64,000 bases of DNA from positions 1-64,000 of the forward strand of contig NZ_JADMKU010000021.1 of the NCBI RefSeq assembly GCF_018219815.1. The letters are read 5' to 3'. Of this stretch, positions 44,041-51,504 are shown one piece after another. The position numbers and the translations under genes were made by a program. The stretch is from Thalassovita aquimarina (GTDB taxonomy: Bacteria; Pseudomonadota; Alphaproteobacteria; Rhodobacterales; Rhodobacteraceae). Within the stretch, counting starts at the first letter, position 1, and every line of letters begins with the position of its first letter. Below the pieces are notes generated by a model that was not told the DNA's origin, searched no databases, and saw nothing but the letters and a program-made list of their open reading frames with translations.

Positions 44041-44101
44041 GAGAGTGAACCTTCGCATCGGCTGGCACCAATGACCGCACCGACGGGTTCAAGTGAACCG
44101 G

Positions 44102-44626
44102 TCACTCTTCTTCACGGAATTCCGCATGACAGGCGTTGCAGGCAGCAGCGACATGCCAAGCCGCGAAGACGGGGCCACCACGGCCCATCATGCCTCCGCC
44201 CTGCATCATTGCCGGGCCCATTTCGACTTTTTCCCAATCTTTCGGTAGCTCTCCGCGTGCCCGCTCGCCTGCTAGGACCGCCAATTTTCCTGACCAGTTT
44301 TCAAGCATGAAGGCGTAATGTTCGAAAGTTTCGAAATCGCGCCAAATTTCGTCCTTCGCCTCGCTCGGCGAGCCATTTGAGCCCTCGGGGAATTGCTCCG
44401 TCAAATGCCTTCCTGCCCCGCCCCGGATTTCCTCGGCTGCGCGCCGCACCACCGCAGCGTCGTAAGTCAACTCGCCATGAAACATCGCGAAGATGCGCTC
44501 AATGAGCTCCTCGAAGCGCTCCATCTTCTCCATGCGCTCCTTTACCACGCCGGTCGCGCTTTCATGTGCGGACAGTAGCGATGTAAAGCCGACGGTCAGC
44601 ACTGCCGCCAAAGCTGTCATCTTCAT
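44102..44626 (-). CDS. Cytochrome c' (class II cytochrome c)
   Basis: A 174-residue periplasmic haem protein. The signal peptide is MKMTALAAVLTVGFTSLLSAHE. The mature four-helix bundle carries the haem motif CNACH at 163-167, near the C terminus as in class II cytochromes, with HAEFREEE after it. A methionine/glycine-rich stretch (GPAMMQGGGMMGRGG) precedes the haem site and is longer than usual. Cytochromes c' bind NO and protect against nitrosative stress; no membrane cytochrome b partner is adjacent. It is isolated among repeats. Confidence 0.88.
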   Translation of the reverse strand: MKMTALAAVLTVGFTSLLSAHESATGVVKERMEKMERFEELIERIFAMFHGELTYDAAVVRRAAEEIRGGAGRHLTEQFPEGSNGSPSEAKDEIWRDFETFEHYAFMLENWSGKLAVLAGERARGELPKDWEKVEMGPAMMQGGGMMGRGGPVFAAWHVAAACNACHAEFREEE

Positions 44627-44914
44627 GGGAAGTCCTCCGATAATGATCCAAATGCAGCAGTGTAGCCAAAATATGCTGAAATGTAACGTCCGCTATTGGC
44701 GCGAAGGAACGGTTCGCTGCGGTATACTCCAACGGCAGCTAAGCGCGGAAACCGGACTCTGCAAAGTTGATGCGCTTAGCTGGTCCTGCCGGGCACGACC
44801 GGCGCACAGGGGGCATTCTCCATGTAGGTCAACGCCGCGGTGCAGCTTTCACATTCCTGCCGTTTGTGCACCCCCCAGCATCTTCGTTTCGAATTAGGAA
44901 GTGAGTACAGGCGG

Positions 44915-45080
44915 CTTTGTTGCATAAATCCGCTGGCGGGCGGACACCCCCTTCAGCGCGCTATTGCAAGCCGACCAGTTTGTGGTCGTGTATTTCGTCG
45001 GGGTCCAGCTGCTCATGCCCTCCAGCTATCACACTGGATACACGACATGAAACTGCGCAGACTGTTTGTGCAACAAAGCC
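44915..45080. mobile_element. Remnant of an IS5-type insertion sequence (terminal repeats, no transposase)
   Basis: The left end reads GGCTTTGTTGCATAAAT and the right end, on the opposite strand, reads GGCTTTGTTGCACAAA: 15 of the first 16 bases are shared. GGCTTTGTTGCANAAAT is a familiar terminus of IS5-family (IS903-like) elements. The 166 bases between the ends are too short for a transposase, and no intact target duplication is visible, so this is an internally deleted or MITE-like remnant. Confidence 0.65.
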
Positions 45081-45118
45081 GGTTCGCCCCATAACGCCAA
45101 GCGTCGAATGACTGCACT

Positions 45119-45157
45119 CAGCCCGAAGCAGACGCAGCTGATCGACCGGAGAGGGCG
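45119..45157 (+). repeat. 39-bp repeat, copy B
   Basis: Begins CAGCCCGAAGCAGACGCAG. It pairs with the copy at 44002-44040 (32 of 39 identical, all differences transitions). Weaker similarity continues for some 40 bases after the core (for example CGGCCCCAAT against CTGGCACCAAT). Confidence 0.6.
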
Positions 45158-45304
45158 AGAAAAGGACGATCGCCGTGGTCGGCCCCAATACCTGCAAAGC
45201 GGACGAACTTCTAACCGCCGTGACTGGGTTATTTATCGATTGCCAAGTTTGCTTCAAGGGACACAGTCACAAGAACGGGACCGACAGAAATTCCAACTGA
45301 GGAT

Positions 45305-45331
45305 GGACTGCGCGTAAAAAACGCGCAGTCC
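45305..45331. repeat. Perfect 10-bp inverted repeat downstream of the GMC operon
   Basis: GGACTGCGCG / CGCGCAGTCC with loop TAAAAAA. It lies 25 bases past the stop of the GMC oxidoreductase gene. The T-run is in the loop instead of after the stem on the minus strand, so it is probably an mRNA-stabilising hairpin and only doubtfully a terminator. Confidence 0.55.
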
Positions 45332-45355
45332 AAATATTCATGGAGGTGTTACCAG

Positions 45356-46927
45356 TCAAAGATTGCCGCGGGACATCTCGGCCGCAATGTGATCCGCTTG
45401 ACGGATCGCAAGCGCGACGATGGTCAGGGTCGGGTTTTCCGCCGCGCCAGTGGTGAACTGAGAACCGTCCGAGATAAACAGGTTCTTGATATCATGGGCC
45501 TGCCCCCACTTATTGACCACGCCGTCCCGCGCATTGGCAGACATGCGATTGGTGCCGAGGTTGTGGGTCGACGGGTACGGCGGTGTCGGGAAGACGCGGG
45601 TCGCACCGACCGCCTCGTACATGGCCATGCCCTGCTTATAGGCGTGGTTACGCATGGCCATGTCGTTCGGGTGATCGCTGAAATGGACGTTCGCCACCGG
45701 CAAGCCGTGCTGGTCGGTCACGTCTTGATTCAGCGTCACGCGGTTGGTTTCCTGAGGCATGTCCTCGCCCACAATCCACATACCCGCCATGTTTTCGTAG
45801 CTGTCGAGAGCCGAGGTAAACTCACGCCCCCATGCGCCCGGATCAAGGAAGGCCGCCATGAACGGAATACCGAGGCTCAAGGTCTCAAGCTCGTAGCCGC
45901 CGACGAAGCCGCGGGACGGATCATGGCGTGCTTCGTCTTGTACGATCCCCGCCATCGTGGTGCCCCGCCACATGCGCACGGGCTTGTCGAACGTCGCATA
46001 GACCGAACCCGTCATGTGGCGCATATAGTTGCGCCCAACCTGACCCGAACTGTTCGCGAGACCATCGGGGAACATGGACGAAGCCGAGTTCAGCAACAGA
46101 CGCGGAGATTCAAACGAGTTGCCCGCAAGGCAGACAACCCGCGCTTTCTGCATCTGAAGGTTGCCGTCCGCATCGAAGTATTCGACGCCAGTTACATTCC
46201 CTGCCTTGTTGTGCATGATGCGGGCGACGTGGGCACGTTCTCGCACTTCGAGATTGCCGGTGGCCTCGCCTGCAGGGACCTCAGTGTAGGCAGTGGACCA
46301 CTTGGCGCCCCACTTGCAGCCCTGGAAACAGAAGCCGGTCTGCTGACAAGGAATACGCTCGCCGTCGTCGCGTGTCTGGATCGCCATCCGACCCGTGTGG
46401 ACCTTTTCATACCCTAGCGCCTTCGCGCCCGCCTCGAAGACCTTATAGTTGTTGTTTCCGGGCAGGCCGGGGCGGTTGCCGGTACGGGTCACGCCCATTT
46501 TTTCTTCGGCCTTGGTGTACCACGGGTCCATTTCTGCCGCGTCGATGGGCCAGTCCAGCAGGTTCGCTCCCTGTACTGCGCCATAGGTGCTCGCCGCCTT
46601 CCACTCATGCTCTTGGAACCGCAGGGATGCCCCCGCCCAGTGAGTGGTGGTGCCGCCCACTGCCTTGACGATCCACGCGGGCAGGCCGCTGAAGTCCTTG
46701 GCTACGCGCCAGTCGCCAGACGTGGTGCGCGGGTCGGTCCAGGCGAGCTGGCCAAAGCTTTCCCATTCGTCGTTGATATAATCCTCGGGCAGATAGCGCC
46801 CGCCTGCCTCCAGCGCCACAACGCTGATACCCTTCTGGGCCAGTTCGTTCGCCAGAGTGCCGCCACCAGCACCGGTGCCGATGATGACGACCACGCTGTC
46901 GTCATTCAGATCAAAAGGTGCAGCCAT
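45356..46927 (-). CDS. GMC family FAD-dependent dehydrogenase, large subunit
   Basis: A 523-residue flavoprotein. The FAD-binding Rossmann motif IIGTGAGGGTLANELAQKG is at 15-33, with ALEAGGRY after it. GGTTTHWAGASLRF is the second GMC signature region, and the C-terminal block PSTHNLGTNRMSANARDGVVNKWGQAHDIKNLFISDGSQF carries the active-site His/Asn. It resembles gluconate 2-dehydrogenase and sorbitol dehydrogenase flavosubunits. No signal peptide is present; such subunits ride out with a Tat-tagged small subunit, which is encoded immediately upstream (24-base gap). Substrate is likely a polyol or sugar acid. Confidence 0.92.
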   Translation of the reverse strand: MAAPFDLNDDSVVVIIGTGAGGGTLANELAQKGISVVALEAGGRYLPEDYINDEWESFGQLAWTDPRTTSGDWRVAKDFSGLPAWIVKAVGGTTTHWAGASLRFQEHEWKAASTYGAVQGANLLDWPIDAAEMDPWYTKAEEKMGVTRTGNRPGLPGNNNYKVFEAGAKALGYEKVHTGRMAIQTRDDGERIPCQQTGFCFQGCKWGAKWSTAYTEVPAGEATGNLEVRERAHVARIMHNKAGNVTGVEYFDADGNLQMQKARVVCLAGNSFESPRLLLNSASSMFPDGLANSSGQVGRNYMRHMTGSVYATFDKPVRMWRGTTMAGIVQDEARHDPSRGFVGGYELETLSLGIPFMAAFLDPGAWGREFTSALDSYENMAGMWIVGEDMPQETNRVTLNQDVTDQHGLPVANVHFSDHPNDMAMRNHAYKQGMAMYEAVGATRVFPTPPYPSTHNLGTNRMSANARDGVVNKWGQAHDIKNLFISDGSQFTTGAAENPTLTIVALAIRQADHIAAEMSRGNL

Positions 46928-46951
46928 AGTCTTTTCTCCTCCCCTATGGCC

Positions 46952-47476
46952 TTACAGCCAGTTGATGTCGTCGAAGCCGCGGTCGATGTAACCGCCCTTG
47001 GAGAAGCTCTCCCCTTCGTAGCCGAAGATCGGCCACACGGCTTTCTGGTTATAAAGACCGGTCACAAGGCCGCCGCGGATCTGCTGGAAGAAGGCGCTCT
47101 CTTCCATACTGCGCAGGATATCCACGCGGTCGCGTTCCCAGCCCGTATCCAGGTAAAAGCCAAAACCCTTGCCCTGTGCGGCGGCATTCAGTGCCGCCAG
47201 ACCTGCGGCAATCGCAGGCGCTGCTTCGGCAGTGTCATAGCCTTTCACGGCCGCGACGTAGTTTTCATCGGGGATGCGGTCGTGGGGGTAAATGTCCCGC
47301 GCCATCTGGACCAGCGTGGCAAAGGCCCGCGCGTCCAAATGAGTAGTCTCATAGGCCCATGCCGCGTTCGGGGCGGCGACAAAACCCGCCCCGACTACAA
47401 ATGCCGCGCCTGCCGCCGTGGCGCGGGACAATAACTGGCGGCGTGTCAGCCCCTTGGGGCCTGTTGTGCGTTCCAT
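46952..47476 (-). CDS. Gluconate 2-dehydrogenase subunit 3 family protein (Tat-exported)
   Basis: A 174-residue small subunit. The N terminus has a twin-arginine signal, GLTRRQLLSRATAAGAAFVVGAG, ending ANAAWA. The mature part (FATLVQMARDIYPHDRIPDENY and GYEGESFSKGGYIDRGFDDINWL) matches the gluconate_2-dh3 family, which escorts the FAD subunit across the inner membrane. The large subunit follows after 24 bases. The third partner, a multihaem cytochrome c, is not encoded next to it, so the electron acceptor must be elsewhere. The ribosome site AGGAGGAAAACAGG supports this start. Confidence 0.9.
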   Translation of the reverse strand: MERTTGPKGLTRRQLLSRATAAGAAFVVGAGFVAAPNAAWAYETTHLDARAFATLVQMARDIYPHDRIPDENYVAAVKGYDTAEAAPAIAAGLAALNAAAQGKGFGFYLDTGWERDRVDILRSMEESAFFQQIRGGLVTGLYNQKAVWPIFGYEGESFSKGGYIDRGFDDINWL

Positions 47477-47513
47477 CCTGTTTTCCTCCTATGGAATGCG
47501 TGATGTCACAGTC

Positions 47514-47909
47514 TCACTGGAACCGTCCCGCTCTCTCGAGCACCTCGATCTGGTATCCGTCTGGATCCGCGACAAAGAAGAAGCGGCCCACAAGTTCACC
47601 AGCGGGAGCAAATTCAACGAGTTTTCGGGGATTGAGGCCCTCGGCCTCAAAGCGGGCGTGTTCAGCGTCCAGATTGTCTACCGACACGGCCAGATGTCCG
47701 TATCCGTCACCCAGGTCGTAGGGATCGGTCCGGCCTTTGTTGATGGTCAGTTCCAGCTCGAATCCGATTTCCGCGTTGCTCATGTAGACAAGCGTGAACT
47801 CGGGAAAATCCAGACGGTCGGCCACATCAAGGCCGAAGGCCTTGTTGTAGAACGCGACAGAGCGGTCCTCATCGAGGACACGGATCATGCTATGAATGGC
47901 TTTGGCCAA
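47514..47909 (-). CDS. VOC family protein, glyoxalase I-like
   Basis: A 131-residue vicinal-oxygen-chelate protein with two beta-alpha-beta-beta-beta halves: MIRVLDEDRSVAFYNKAFGLDVADRL, then FELELTINKGRTDPYDLGDGYGHLAVSVDNLDAEHARFEAEG and FVADPDGYQIEVLER. His (HSMIRVLD), Glu (ELELT), His (GHLAV) and Glu (QIEVLE) are the expected metal ligands of lactoylglutathione lyase. It lies 37 bases upstream of the Tat subunit gene on the same strand and may be the first gene of that operon, perhaps handling reactive aldehyde made by the dehydrogenase. Confidence 0.88.
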   Translation of the reverse strand: MAKAIHSMIRVLDEDRSVAFYNKAFGLDVADRLDFPEFTLVYMSNAEIGFELELTINKGRTDPYDLGDGYGHLAVSVDNLDAEHARFEAEGLNPRKLVEFAPAGELVGRFFFVADPDGYQIEVLERAGRFQ

Positions 47910-48016
47910 GGCGGCCTCCTGAATTGGTTCGTTTGATTGACCAATTCAGGATGACTGCGATTCACGTGCCGTGGGTAGTACAGGTTTACTACATGCCAGA
48001 TTTGCAGGCAGCGCGC

Positions 48017-48322
48017 CTATTCTGCGGCCATGGAGGTGCTGGTGTCATGGTGATCCGTGGCATTCGGCTGGGCAACGAAAATCAGGCAGGCCGTTCGCAG
48101 GAGGGATGTAAAATTATCAGGTTCGCCGCGTGTCTCCAGAACTTCGGAATGCAGTTTGGACACGAAGGCCGGCGTCGAAACACCGTCAGCCTCAGCAATT
48201 CGATCAAGTATATCCCAAAAAGCATTTTCCAACCGGATGCTGGTGCTCTGCCCGTTCAGGCGCAAACGGCGGGTGGTCGATGAATAGCGTTCGGGGGCTT
48301 GCTGGGCGAAGACCTGACACAT
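48017..48322 (-). CDS. Ribbon-helix-helix domain protein (RHH_4 family)
   Basis: A 101-residue protein whose centre, RRLRLNGQSTSIRLENAFWDILDRIAEADGVSTPAFVSKLHSEVLE, is the RHH_4 (DUF4167-neighbour, YjeQ-unrelated) ribbon-helix-helix pattern: a basic strand then two helices. Such proteins dimerise and bind DNA or partner proteins. I start at MCQVFAQQAPERY; fourteen upstream codons are open. The last 20 residues (PNATDHHDTSTSMAAE) look disordered. Isolated gene; no toxin partner is adjacent, so an antitoxin role is not supported. Confidence 0.75.
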   Translation of the reverse strand: MCQVFAQQAPERYSSTTRRLRLNGQSTSIRLENAFWDILDRIAEADGVSTPAFVSKLHSEVLETRGEPDNFTSLLRTACLIFVAQPNATDHHDTSTSMAAE

Positions 48323-48563
48323 GATCGTGTTTACTCCTGTCGCATTTCGATCAGTATAGTTCAAAACCTCTACTTAATGCTATCGTTCATTGTTCGAGCG
48401 ACGCAGCGCCTCGGAGACAGGACAGACCGAAAGCGCTGGATTGGGATCACCTTGAATTTCCTAGGTGCTGTTGGCCGCCTGCCAATGATCGAATACCTGT
48501 TCCCGATCCACTCGAATGAAGACATGCCGCGGCGGGCAGCGTCACTTCCTGAAAGGCGCAGGT

Positions 48564-48749
48564 TTAGCCAAAATACGCCTGGGCGTTCCTTGTTGTCAGC
48601 GCGATGGCATCGACGCCGCGCAAAGCGAGGGATGTGCCGCCGGGCGCGAAGCCGGTCGTGACATTGTATTCGTCCTCGGCAAAGCTCGGCGCTGCGAGGC
48701 TAAGGAAGAGACTGGAGGCGAAGAACAAAAGGACGATCTTGGTCGTCAT
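48564..48749 (-). CDS. Truncated small secreted protein, YHS-domain-like start
   Basis: A 61-residue frame: signal peptide MTTKIVLLFFASSLFLSLAAPSFA, then EDEYNVTTGFAPGGTSLALRGVDAIAL. That opening is like secreted YHS-domain proteins (NVTTG..PxGxPLALxGxDxVA), but the frame stops where the copper-binding YHS domain should begin. It may be a pseudogene remnant or a short stand-alone peptide. There is no good purine-rich ribosome site (AAACAAAGGACCCAGACC). Confidence 0.5.
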   Translation of the reverse strand: MTTKIVLLFFASSLFLSLAAPSFAEDEYNVTTGFAPGGTSLALRGVDAIALTTRNAQAYFG

Positions 48750-49038
48750 GGTCTGGGTCCTTTGTTTATGGCCAATGGTTGGCGTTTGCCCGAAGCGGAA
48801 AACTGCCGGGATCGGGGCTCCCAGGCCGGCCTGCGGGACGAGGCCGCCCGGGAATTCGGCGGATGGAAACGGATGCCCGATCCCGTTTGGGCAGTGCCGG
48901 GATCGGGCAAGGCGACCGGAGTCTCCGAAAGGGGAACGGGGAGGCAGTTCCGGTCGCGGGACGGTTAGCACAAGAGCAACGCCGACCGTCCGGATCACAT
49001 GTCGCAGGCAGCCTTGATGGCCCCCCGGGGGCGCCGTT

Positions 49039-49215
49039 CTACCAAACGGCAACAGCGAAGACGTCTGAGACCTTGACGGCGTGCGCGACCACGCCCTGCG
49101 CCAAGCCTGAGCCGCTGCCCAGCCCGACAATCATGGCGCCCGCGGTGACGGTTGCACCTGCGCCCAACAGGGCGGTGACCAGGGTCAGGCCCAGGTTCTT
49201 AACAGATTTGTTCAT
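49039..49215 (-). CDS. Small one-TM membrane protein (58 aa)
   Basis: A 58-codon frame, MNKSVKNLGLTLVTALLG, running through a glycine/alanine-rich hydrophobic segment (GAGATVTAGAMIVGLG) to HAVKVSDVFAVAVW. It has a GAGGAAACGAA ribosome site before the ATG and is divergent from the AraC gene with tandem operators between them. It could be a secreted or inner-membrane small protein. I recognise no family, but signal-like architecture, ribosome site and regulator context support it being real. Confidence 0.5.
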   Translation of the reverse strand: MNKSVKNLGLTLVTALLGAGATVTAGAMIVGLGSGSGLAQGVVAHAVKVSDVFAVAVW

Positions 49216-49357
49216 TTCGTTTCCTCACTCGGATATTTCGGCGCTCGCCGAGCGCGATGCGGGGCTGTTCGTGGAAGGCCTTGCCGCCATCTGAATGTGG
49301 TTTCGTGTGCCTTTGGTCCTGAACGCATTCAGGTTAGACGAGGACCGCTCACCGGGT

Positions 49358-49399
49358 ATTGACCGATCGTGTCAAAGCATTGACCCGGCGTGTCAAAGC
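49358..49399. promoter_or_regulatory. Tandem 21-bp repeats upstream of AraC gene
   Basis: Two adjacent direct copies of ATTGACC-nnn-CGTGTCAAAGC (49358-49378 and 49379-49399), 18 of 21 bases identical. Each is also an inverted repeat, TTGAC-N7-GTCAA. This is the tandem half-site layout expected for an AraC dimer, 56 bases before the AraC start and about 140 before the divergent small gene. Confidence 0.6.
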
Positions 49400-49454
49400 G
49401 TGTGAGTAATCATCACGGGAACGTGAGTGGGTTCCGGATCGGGGGGATGGAGAG

Positions 49455-50456
49455 GTGATTTCTGCACTCTATGCCAGGAAGCAGATAAAGCAGGCAGTGA
49501 AGGTCGAGGACACCGCGCGGCTTTACAGCATCGTCGGGCTGGACCCGGATCAGCCCGAGGACCCCGCAGACATGGTGTCTGTGGACGATTACCACACCCT
49601 GCTGGAAGCCATCGCCGACAGCGAATGGCCCAACTTGCGGTTCCACATGCGGGTCTGCGCGGGTATGCGATGCGAGGATTTCGGCGCCTTCGGGTTGGCC
49701 TTCAAGGCGGCGCCGACGCTGCGCCACGCCTTCCAACGCCTTGGGCGGTACACGCGGCTTCACAACCAGGTGTCGAAGTTCAGCTATATCGACCGTGAAG
49801 GTGTCTTTTGCTGGACCCACGAAAAGCCCTGCTCGGACCGACTGGGCGCACAGCTGGCGAACGAAGCGGCGTTGGCAACCACGCTGACCCTCAGCCGCGA
49901 GAACACAATGCAGGGGCTGACCCCGCTCAGAGTGCAATTCACGCACGACCGTGGCGGCTCGACCGATCCGCTGGTGGAACATTTCGGGATCGAGCCCATC
50001 TTCGGGGCCGAGATTGACGGAATGCAATTCGCGATCGAGGACATCGACCGCGCCACATCCGTCGGCGATCCGGCGATCTGGAAGTTCTTCACCGACCATC
50101 TCGAGACCACCTTGCCTGAAACGAAGGAAGCGGCACGTCCGTTGGAGGAGCAGGTGATGGAGGAAATCGCGAAGCTCCTGAGCGGCGGCGTTCCGCAACT
50201 GTCCGAGGTTGCGGCGGCGCTGGCGATGGGGCCCCGAACCCTGCAACGGCGATTGTCGGAACAGGGCAAGACCTATCAGGTATTGGTGAACGACGCACGG
50301 CGCCAACTGGCCCAGCAACTCGTCTCGGGATCACGCTATTCGCTCTCCGAGATCGCCTTTCTCACCGGCTTTTCAGAACAGAGTGCCTTTACGCGGGCAT
50401 TCAAGCGCTGGTCTGGACAAACACCGGGCGCTTACCGCTCGTCATCGCCTGACTGA
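49455..50456 (+). CDS. AraC family regulator with arabinose-binding-like N-terminal domain (OruR/ArgR-type)
   Basis: A 333-residue regulator. Residues 20-180 form an Arabinose_bd (PF12625-like) sensing domain with ADMVSVDDYHTLLEAIADS and CAGMRCEDFGAFGLAFKAAPTLRHAF. The C-terminal double HTH is LSEVAAALAMGPRTLQRRLSEQGKTYQVLVNDARRQLAQQL and LSEIAFLTGFSEQSAFTRAFKRWSGQTPGAYR. It begins with GTG after GGGGATGGAGAG. Regulators of this class sense amino acids or fatty acids. The tandem repeats upstream suggest autoregulation and control of the divergent small gene at 49039-49215. Confidence 0.9.
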   Translation: MISALYARKQIKQAVKVEDTARLYSIVGLDPDQPEDPADMVSVDDYHTLLEAIADSEWPNLRFHMRVCAGMRCEDFGAFGLAFKAAPTLRHAFQRLGRYTRLHNQVSKFSYIDREGVFCWTHEKPCSDRLGAQLANEAALATTLTLSRENTMQGLTPLRVQFTHDRGGSTDPLVEHFGIEPIFGAEIDGMQFAIEDIDRATSVGDPAIWKFFTDHLETTLPETKEAARPLEEQVMEEIAKLLSGGVPQLSEVAAALAMGPRTLQRRLSEQGKTYQVLVNDARRQLAQQLVSGSRYSLSEIAFLTGFSEQSAFTRAFKRWSGQTPGAYRSSSPD

Positions 50457-50648
50457 ACACTCTACAGCCTCGGCCAACACAGCCAGCTGCGCTTTGAAAC
50501 GGGTGATGCGATCATCGCGGGCGGCCTGGACCTCATGCTGGAGGGAGATCTTTCAGGCCTATTGGGTCTTGCGACCGGATCGCCAGGCCCGAAAGCAAAA
50601 TCGCCTCTTGAGGCGCGATCACATTGATATGTATTTGGAATTTTGGTT

Positions 50649-50679
50649 GCGGGGGCGGGATTTGGACACTGTTTGATCC
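50649..50679 (+). repeat. Dispersed repeat, copy B (tRNA 3'-end-like)
   Basis: GCGGGGGCGGGATTTGGACAC and ten further bases, 27 of 31 identical to the copy at 43864-43894. On the minus strand this copy extends to CCCCCGCAACCA, the look of a tRNA acceptor end with CCA, with TCCAAAT in the place of the T-loop. No D-arm or anticodon stem follows, so it is a remnant, for example an attachment-site scar. Confidence 0.55.
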
Positions 50680-50695
50680 CTGCAGGACGCAAGGA

Positions 50696-51025
50696 TCAAA
50701 GTCGTGGCAGCAGAAGACCAGATTCCTTGGCGCAGCGTCCAGTCGCCGCCGAGCAGGGTGTTGACAGTCTTTGCGCAGGTCGGGCGAGACCGGAGCCAGG
50801 TAACTCGGCCAAGTGAATGCCGCGATGCAAAAGTTCGCGGATCAGCGCAAAGCCCGCGGCATAGAAATGATAGACGGCCATCGCCACGAGAGCGGTGGAA
50901 ATCACGATGGCGATGGTGCGACCGGTAGGGCAAAAGGCGAGTTCGGGATCGTATTTCCGCTCGATCTCTGCCAGCAGCTCCGGCGTCAGCTCGGACTGCG
51001 CGGCGGCGGGCTCTTGCTGTGTCAT
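50696..51025 (-). pseudogene. N-terminal fragment of a TRAP fused permease
   Basis: The frame begins MTQQEPAAAQSELTPELLAEIERKYDPELAF and runs into the first membrane segment, IAIVISTALVAMAVYHFYAAGFALIRELLHRGIHLA, as in TAXI-associated TRAP permeases. It then loses all similarity (PARPQRLSTPCSAATGRC) and stops after 109 residues out of about 850. Only the start of the gene survives, cut near 50770. Together with the fragment upstream it marks a destroyed TAXI-TRAP locus, distinct from the intact one at 26599-29425. Confidence 0.75.
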
Positions 51026-51140
51026 GGGCGCTTCTGGAAAGGCATAAGAAATCCGGGTACAGCGGCACGCCGACCCCGGACAGAGCCCTTTGCAGCGTGA
51101 TGGTCTTGCCCTTGCTATGACCCACGTCGAGAAGCCTGAC

Positions 51141-51399
51141 TTTCAGATCGGAAACACCGTTGATGCCACTATCGACCAGTGCGACCAAGTGGATATGTTC
51201 TTCGACCAGCGTCGCGATGGTACGCGGTTTCTCCGACGGGGCCCTGCCCTCCATCGTGCTGGTGCCGGTCGCAGCCCAATAGGTCACGTCCGATTGCGCG
51301 AAGCCGGAATTGCGCAGCCCCGGAACGCCGCAGTGCAGCAGCAAGCACGACAGACGACGCCCCTCGGCTGCCCAATTTTAAGCGCACACCGCCGATCAC
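51141..51399 (-). pseudogene. Fragment of a TAXI solute-binding protein gene
   Basis: Two overlapping frames together encode an internal TAXI segment. The first reads GVRLKLGSRGASSVVLA (76-codon frame from 51399); the second, after a frameshift near 51340, reads RNSGFAQSDVTYWAATGTSTMEG, then TIATLVEEHIHLVALVDSGINGVSDLK. The AQSDVxYWAxTGT and VDSGINxVxDLKGK segments are TAXI hallmarks. The signal peptide and the C-terminal half are missing, and after SDLK the sequence changes abruptly. The TRAP fragment lies just downstream, in normal TAXI-TRAP order. Confidence 0.7.
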
Positions 51400-51504
51400 C
51401 GCTCGGAAAACAAAGCTATGGATATGTCCGGATCAGCGATAGAGTTGGCGATGGCGATCTGGCGAAAACACGACCGCAATTCTCGTACCGCGCTGGCGTC
51501 TGAG

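Larger units (their letters stand above)
43355..44101. other. Long non-coding stretch with repeats
   Basis: About 747 bases between the LysR gene and the cytochrome c' gene. A 90-codon frame at 43672-43944 has a good ribosome site but no protein-like content, and I reject it. The stretch holds one copy of the tRNA-end-like repeat, a long perfect hairpin, and one copy of a 39-base repeat, all listed separately. It looks like a decayed or recombined accessory segment. Confidence 0.5.
44627..45355. other. Long non-coding stretch with IS remnant
   Basis: About 729 bases between the cytochrome c' and GMC oxidoreductase genes. It contains a 166-base element bounded by IS-type terminal repeats, the second copy of the 39-base repeat, and a perfect hairpin near 45305. 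No gene is supported in any frame. Confidence 0.5.

Noticed and set aside
45305-45331. Hairpin downstream of the GMC operon as a rho-independent terminator
   Set aside because: On the minus strand the T-run is in the loop and none follows the stem, so it lacks terminator form.
50649-50679. A functional tRNA gene on the minus strand
   Set aside because: Only the acceptor/T-arm-like end is present; no D-arm, anticodon stem or paired acceptor strand.
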